A stretch of DNA of 45,000 nucleotides from Prorocentrum cordatum (lineage: Eukaryota; Sar; Dinophyceae; Prorocentrales; Prorocentraceae): NCBI GenBank assembly GCA_963575745.1, contig CAUYUJ010021180.1, positions 57,501 through 102,500 on the forward strand, written 5' to 3'. Position numbers and translations under genes: made by a program. The notes beneath the pieces were generated by a model that did not search any database, was not told where the DNA came from, and worked only from the letters and a program-made list of their open reading frames with translations. Below are positions 40,700 through 45,000 of this stretch, in pieces. Position 1 is the first letter of the stretch, and each line of letters begins with the position of its first letter.

Positions 40700-41939
40700 C
40701 TACATGGAAACATTAAGAATCATCGAGACCCTGGCCGAAAACTTGGGTTTTCTTAAGCATCGCCTAGGGTGTACGTTGAGATCCCAGGAGCGGCCCAGGG
40801 ACCCATCCTGAGCGGACGTGGGCCGCCATTGCCCCACCGCCGTCGCCACGACCGGCCCTCCTCCGAGAGGCACCGGCTCGTCCGCCAGGGCGTGCACCAG
40901 CTGCCGCATGCGCACGGCGTTCTGCGGCATGGCGGCGGCGGCGTCGTCGTTGAGGAAGAAGCAGTACACGTCCAGCCCCGCGCAGCGCCAGTCGTGCAGC
41001 TGCCTGGCATAGGCGCTCAGCTCCTCCTCGCTGTACCGGTAGGTGTGCTCGTCGTTGTCGCCGTGGAGGCGAACGTAGACAAAGTCCGCCGTGACCACGT
41101 CCGTGCGCAGCGGCTGCAGTTGATCGTAGCGTCTGCTGCAGGCCTGGTCCGTGTCAGAGCGAGGTCGGGCAGTCGCACGCCCGAGGCTGTCGGGGTGGAC
41201 CACGAGAGCCCACCGGCGAGCTCTGAGGGCGTCCAGGAGGCTTTGGTCCAGGAGGCAGTCTGGATCGGGTGATCGGTAACGGTGGGTCAAAGACACGGGG
41301 AAAGAGGGATCGAGAACTGCAGGAAAGGGCCCTACAAAGGGGCCCTTTGGGGCTCTGGGCCCTTCAGAGTCCCTGCATGGGGCCCTCCGGAAGATGTGCA
41401 TCTTTCCTCAGCCTCAACCCCTGTTGATTGATCCTCCTTACTGAACGCCCGACTGGATGGCGCACTTCAATTGCCACTCGGCATCCAAGCCCACTCTCCT
41501 TAATCTGACTGTGCACAGCCTCAATTTGCTTCGTGTCAACCCTGAGTGTCCGTGGACACTGGAAGAGCAACACTGCCAGATGTTCCTCCCCCAGTTCTGC
41601 CGCTCTGCCCAGAAAATGCTGAAGTGCAGAGATGGCTGTAACACTGTCCATGCGCCCTTCATGTGTGACAGATCTGACGACTTTCCACACCATCTGGAAA
41701 CCTTTGGCAGAATGCTTCTGCCAATTGCGTACAGTGCTTGACGCGGGAGTGCCGTAGAAAGAGGAGTTCAGCTCAACAACACACAGCTTCTCTTGAAAGC
41801 AGTTTAGCATCATCTCTGCACAGCTCTTGACTCCTCGCGGATAGAAGTGGCCAGCCCAGTGAGCACACGAGAAGCCTGCCGTTCCAATATAAACTTTGCC
41901 GAGCTGCTTGGCAGAAATGCCAGCGTCAACAGGCGCCAT
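40700..41939 (-). CDS. DUF72/YecE-like protein, two exons
   Basis: Spliced as 41939-41453 plus 41259-40700 it gives 348 residues, slightly longer than the usual 240-300 of this family. Family marks in order: VYIGTAGFSCAHWAGHFYP near residues 16-34 (the GTSGWxYxxWxGxFYP start), VELNSSFYGTP, EVRHP at 158-162, TADFVYVRLHG at 219-229, TYRYSEEELS and DVYCFFLNDD near 259-268, followed by an AVRMRQLV helix. DUF72 proteins are predicted TIM-barrels of unknown biochemical role, common in bacteria and also present in eukaryotes. I chose the ATG at 41939 because it begins the domain without extra sequence and lies about 60 bases after the leader relic; the frame is open further upstream. The last ~45 residues are an unmatched extension and may be mis-spliced. 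There are no internal stops in the exons, so the copy looks functional if the intron is removed. Confidence 0.85.
41260..41452 (-). other. 193-bp intron with transposon-like ends (introner candidate)
   Basis: The protein family aligns without a gap if sequence between two copies of ATCCAG (minus strand; plus-strand 41453-41458 and 41260-41265) is removed. Unspliced, 193 bp shifts frame and meets a stop. The insert begins TCGGGCGTTCAGTAAGG and ends CC.TTACCGATCACCCG, imperfect inverted repeats with about 13 of 16-17 matches. Inside, GCAGG..AAGGGCCC faces GGGCCCTTTCCTGCA. Within the ATCCAG repeat no GT-AG, GC-AG or GA-AG placement exists; ending on AG makes the intron TC-AG. A GTAAGG donor 12 bases inside the insert cannot be joined in frame to the CAG acceptor as a GT-AG intron. 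Confidence 0.7.
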
Positions 41940-41998
41940 GCCACCCGTGATGCGTTCAATCTTTCGCACGGACAAGCGTACACGTTGGCCACACGCGC

Positions 41999-42019
41999 CT
42001 TGAGCCAAAATGGCCACGG
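41999..42019 (-). other. Relic of the dinoflagellate spliced leader
   Basis: The minus strand reads CCGTGGCCATTTTGGC followed by TCAAG, identical to the 21-base constant part of the dinoflagellate spliced leader except one A-to-G change (position 5). The leader is normally added to mRNA by trans-splicing and is not encoded in front of genes. Its presence in the genome 60 bases before the DUF72 start codon means this locus was copied from a processed mRNA. The intervening bases would be the original 5' untranslated region. Confidence 0.9.
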
Positions 42020-43000
42020 ACGGGCCTCCTAGCGTTCTTCGGGCTCCGTGGAGATCTTTTGATTTTCTGTTGCGGTCCCTTGGAGCCCTGTCGAGGCTTG
42101 GACTTCTGCACAGACAAGCCCCGGCTATATCTGGATACTTGGTCGTCGCCGTGGTTGGGCGGCAACCCAGCTCCGCGGCCACCAAAGCGACACGTTTGGG
42201 CGCCCGTGGGATCACTCGGGGCGCGTGGAGGCGCCTCCAGGCGTGGTGGCCCCTTGGTAGCCGGCTGGGGCATGTCTCGACCGTGTCACGCCTCTCTTGG
42301 CGCCACCTGTGATCCTCGATTGGCTCTTCTGAAGCCTGGGCGGCGTCCCGAGACTCTGGCCCCACCGTGCCAAGACACCGGATTGCCACCGCGTTCTGGC
42401 GGCAACCCAGCACTGCCACCACCAGCGTTCGCACACCCCCAATGTGGCTCCCGCCCCGCCAATTGTCGTCCGACCCGGGTATACATGAACGCATGAAAAG
42501 CGCCCCCCGCCCCCCCATGAGGAACTTTAGTCCAAGTCGACGGCAATGGCCCCGCTGGCAGGGAGCTTACACTTACGCACGTTCGCCATAATTGCAAGAC
42601 GTCGAAAAATAACATCAGTAGTTGTGGGGGTTGGGGTCGGTTTCCCACTGTTCGTTACAGCCTTCGATCCTGCCCAAAACGTCATAACAACCTCGCTGGC
42701 AAGCGCGCCCGAGAACACACTGTGACTCTGCCGCGTCGCGTGGCGTGGCTGATTGCGGAAGCACCGCCTGCTGGGCCTGGCGCAAGGACCTTGCGGGCCT
42801 TACGATACCTCCGTGCAGCGAGGCCCCGCCATGTTCTGCCTGCGACGCTCGGACTCGGGGACTCTGATGGACTGTTACTGCTGGTGTTGAAACAACCTGG
42901 CTCCTCCTCCCATGCACCTCACGACGGCAAGTCGTGGCAATCTCGACGGACGCACTGGGGCTCCCGCACATCTCGACCCTCGAAACTTGATCCTCGAGCT
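42020..43000. other. Upstream region of the gene, no gene recognised
   Basis: GC-rich DNA. GGCGGCAACCCAGC occurs at about 42158 and again at about 42400 with similar surroundings, an old direct repeat. The minus frame of the gene is open through part of it, but the translated sequence is Arg/Ala-rich and matches no family. Confidence 0.4.
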
Positions 43001-43007
43001 TCCTACT

Positions 43008-43068
43008 CCCCCTCCTCCTCCTCCTCCTCCTCCTCCTCCTCCTCCTCCTCCTCCTCCTCCTCCTCCCA
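43008..43068 (+). repeat. CTC microsatellite
   Basis: TCC run of about 20 units. A shorter one follows at about 43258-43302. Confidence 0.9.
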
Positions 43069-43309
43069 TGCACCCAATCCTCCTGCCGAGCTGCACGACT
43101 CCGCCACGCCACCGTCCTCGGGGGGCCGCGGGCCGGTCCTTCAGCTTCAGCATGAACTCCCCGCCGGCCTCGGCCGACGTCAGCTCGTTGACGATGTCGA
43201 CACCGACGCGGGTTCGGCAAGGGCTCTCTTGCTCTATCGCCGCCCTCGTCGTCCTAGTCCTCCTCCTCGTCCGCCTGCTCCTCCTCCTCCTCCTCCTCCT
43301 CATCACCAT

Positions 43310-43890
43310 TCCTCCCCCCCTCCTCCCCCCCGTCCTCCAACCCACCACCCTCCCTGTCTCGCTTCTCGTCGTCGTCCTCCTCCTACACCGCCTCCCCCTT
43401 CTCTTCGTGGTTCTTTCCGTTACAGTGAGCTTCCCTTGACGGACGAACGCCCCAGCAGCCCGCCCTTCCGGCGAGGGCCACGCCTCGAAAAGGAGCTGTC
43501 CCGACGAACGTACGAACACGATGGGACCACACAGCCGAATGCCATTTCCAGCACGGGCCCTGTTTCGAGAAGGGGCCGCCGTCCATTCGCGTGACCGTCG
43601 CAACATGTAAAACCCGCGTGGCTGTCGCAGCACGCTGCCGAGGAAGTCTCGAGCAGGAGACACGTGGCGAAAAGAACTCCCCATGCGCCCCCGTCGGCCT
43701 TGGAGACTGTTGCAAAGACTGCGCGCGTGGCGCCGTGGCGATCGCGTCGCGTGGAAGACGACCCGCACATCGTAACGGGCCAGATGCCGAGAGCCACAGC
43801 GGCCCTCGCAACGATTGGGAGCTCCACAACAGATGCGCCTCGGCGCCTCGGCGCACACGCGGCCCGCCACACGTCTGTGCAAAACTGCTG
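43310..43890. other. No gene recognised
   Basis: C-rich tract to about 43390, then unique GC-rich DNA with frames on both strands but no recognised motif. Confidence 0.4.
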
Positions 43891-43898
43891 GGATAGCT

Positions 43899-44060
43899 TA
43901 AATGGGGCCCCAGAACACACAAATAAATACACACACATAAAACTATTCCCCATATTTTCATATATTTTCTGGGTGGTTGTCTTCCCCCCCACTTCCCATA
44001 TTTTCGCATATTTTCCTGGGGATCGACGATTAATTGTGTCTGTGTGTTTCTTTCCCTCCT
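43899..44060 (+). mobile_element. GGGGCCC-to-TGTGTGTTT element, copy 8, with target duplication
   Basis: Full-length copy. GATAGCT at 43892-43898 and 44061-44067 flank it as a perfect 7-bp direct repeat. Confidence 0.87.
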
Positions 44061-44069
44061 GATAGCTGT

Positions 44070-44460
44070 GCGCTGGGGAACTTTCGATCTGCGCGTCCCG
44101 GCGGCGGCCCCGTCGCCACGCCGTCCCCTGCGGGGTGATGGCGTGCCACTCCGCTGCTCCGCAAGGGCGGGAGACTCCGAGAGGCTCAGGGCGTGCTCGG
44201 GGACTGGCACGCGGACAGCGTGTCGCGCCGAAGCCGGGTAGGCCAAAACAGGCGGCGCGGCATGATAAGCCAGTGTTCCCGACCGTGAGCTTCCGGACCA
44301 CAGATGCAAAGAGCGCCCTGAAAGGAGAGGGCAAGCTTCCGGCGAAGCATCTGGAGCGCTCTGCCGACGCGTCGGAGTTGCTCGTAGGGCAGTGGATCTG
44401 CTCGTCAGGAGAGGAGTCGTTCAACAGGACGCGTCTGACGAGGCAGAGAGGAGTTGTTTA
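44070..44460. other. No gene recognised
   Basis: Unique GC-rich DNA. The plus frame 44135-44962 starts here but becomes pure repeat translation after about 44460. Confidence 0.4.
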
Positions 44461-44464
44461 CGAT

Positions 44465-44700
44465 GAAGGGGAATGGAGGAGAAGGAGGAAGGAAAGAGGA
44501 GAAGGAGGAGAAGGCAGAGAATGGAGAAGGCAGAGAATGGAGGAGAAGGAGGAGAAGGCAGAGAATGGAGGAGAAGGAGGAGAAGGCAGAGAATTGAGGA
44601 GAAGGAGGAGAAGGCAGAGAATGGAGGAGAAGGCAGAGAATGGAGAAGGCAGAGAATGGAGGAGAAGGAGGAAGGAAAGGGAGAGGAAGAGGGAGGAGCG
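44465..44700 (+). repeat. GGAGAAGGCAGAGAAT minisatellite
   Basis: Units of GAGAAGGAGGAGAAGGCAGA plus GAATGGAG of 15-36 bp repeated about eight times. Confidence 0.87.
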
Positions 44701-44847
44701 AGGCTCGCAGACCGTGTGCCCCAGCCGCCGGCCCAATCAGGTGGAGGGCGGCTCCCGGCGGGACGAGCGCGAGGAGAGGCCAGCCGCAGCAGAGGGGGCC
44801 AGCCGCCGTGGACAGTGCTACTGGCTCCTACGACTTCAGACTTGGGA

Positions 44848-44948
44848 GGAGGGAGGAGGAGGAGGAGGGGGAGGAGGAGGAGGAGGAGGAGGAGGAGGAG
44901 GAGGAGGAGGACGGAGGAGGAAGAGGAGGAAGAGGAAAGAGGAGGAGG
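44848..44948 (+). repeat. GGA microsatellite
   Basis: GGA run with one GACGGA and several GAA variants. Confidence 0.9.
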
Positions 44949-45000
44949 GGAACAAAAAGTGACCTAAACCTACTAACTCGGAGGTCCGCACGGATGTCTC
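44947..45000 (+). mobile_element. Start of a second copy of the 37699-37926 element
   Basis: GGGGAACAAAAAGTGACCTA, then AACTCGGAGGTCCGCACGGA, TGTCTC follows the left arm of 37699-37926 base by base with about 10 differences in 50. The rest lies beyond the window. Confidence 0.75.

Noticed and set aside
41364-42518. Single 384-codon frame as the full DUF72 protein
   Set aside because: It reads into the insert after EVRHP and stops, and its first ~190 codons lie upstream of the leader relic or in the untranslated region.

Overview
The window is nuclear DNA of a dinoflagellate. The best evidence is a 20-of-21 match to the dinoflagellate trans-splicing spliced leader at 41999-42019 (minus strand), about 60 bases upstream of the start codon of the only convincing gene. 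A long decayed LINE-type retrotransposon (about 24.2 to 18.5 kb, minus strand), of the kind I associate with dinoflagellate genomes, agrees with this. The base composition is GC-rich and most long open frames are low-complexity translations of simple repeats. I cannot name the genus; GC-rich Prorocentrum-like dinoflagellates are a guess.

Layout. 0-2.2 kb: a small inverted-repeat element and about 1 kb of CAT/ATC microsatellite. 2.2-5.2 kb: two satellite arrays of one ~105-119-bp monomer in opposite orientations, bracketed by copies of a 35-bp palindrome. 5.3-9.4 kb: MITEs, a 147-bp minisatellite with higher-order structure, and purine tracts. 9.42-12.08 kb: a 2.65-kb block made almost entirely of different simple repeats, bounded by ~40-bp inverted repeats and apparently inserted into a dispersed repeat whose uninterrupted copy lies at about 26.85 kb. 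12.3-16.5 kb: tandem arrays (about 90, 41 and 84 bp) passing into TTG, CAG-CAT and GGA microsatellites. 17-24.2 kb: microsatellite-free DNA holding the LINE relic. 24.2-25.5 kb: unassigned coding-like frames and a weak second leader match. 25.5-40.6 kb: a dense field of short non-autonomous DNA elements, several nested inside one another. 40.7-42.02 kb: a DUF72/YecE-like gene on the minus strand with the leader relic in front and one 193-bp intron. 42-45 kb: purine/pyrimidine tracts and further element copies.

Most of the window is therefore mobile-element and satellite DNA. At least ten non-autonomous families can be defined from terminal inverted repeats: TA-flanked CAGTC/CAGTG elements (Tc1-mariner/pogo-like), a 9-10-bp-duplication family (Mutator-like), an 8-bp-duplication element (hAT-like) and several unclassified ones. 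The gene looks like a retroposed trans-spliced mRNA (leader still attached) that later received an insert with inverted ends and a target-site-like 6-bp duplication, exactly where the protein family shows no gap. That is the signature of an introner.
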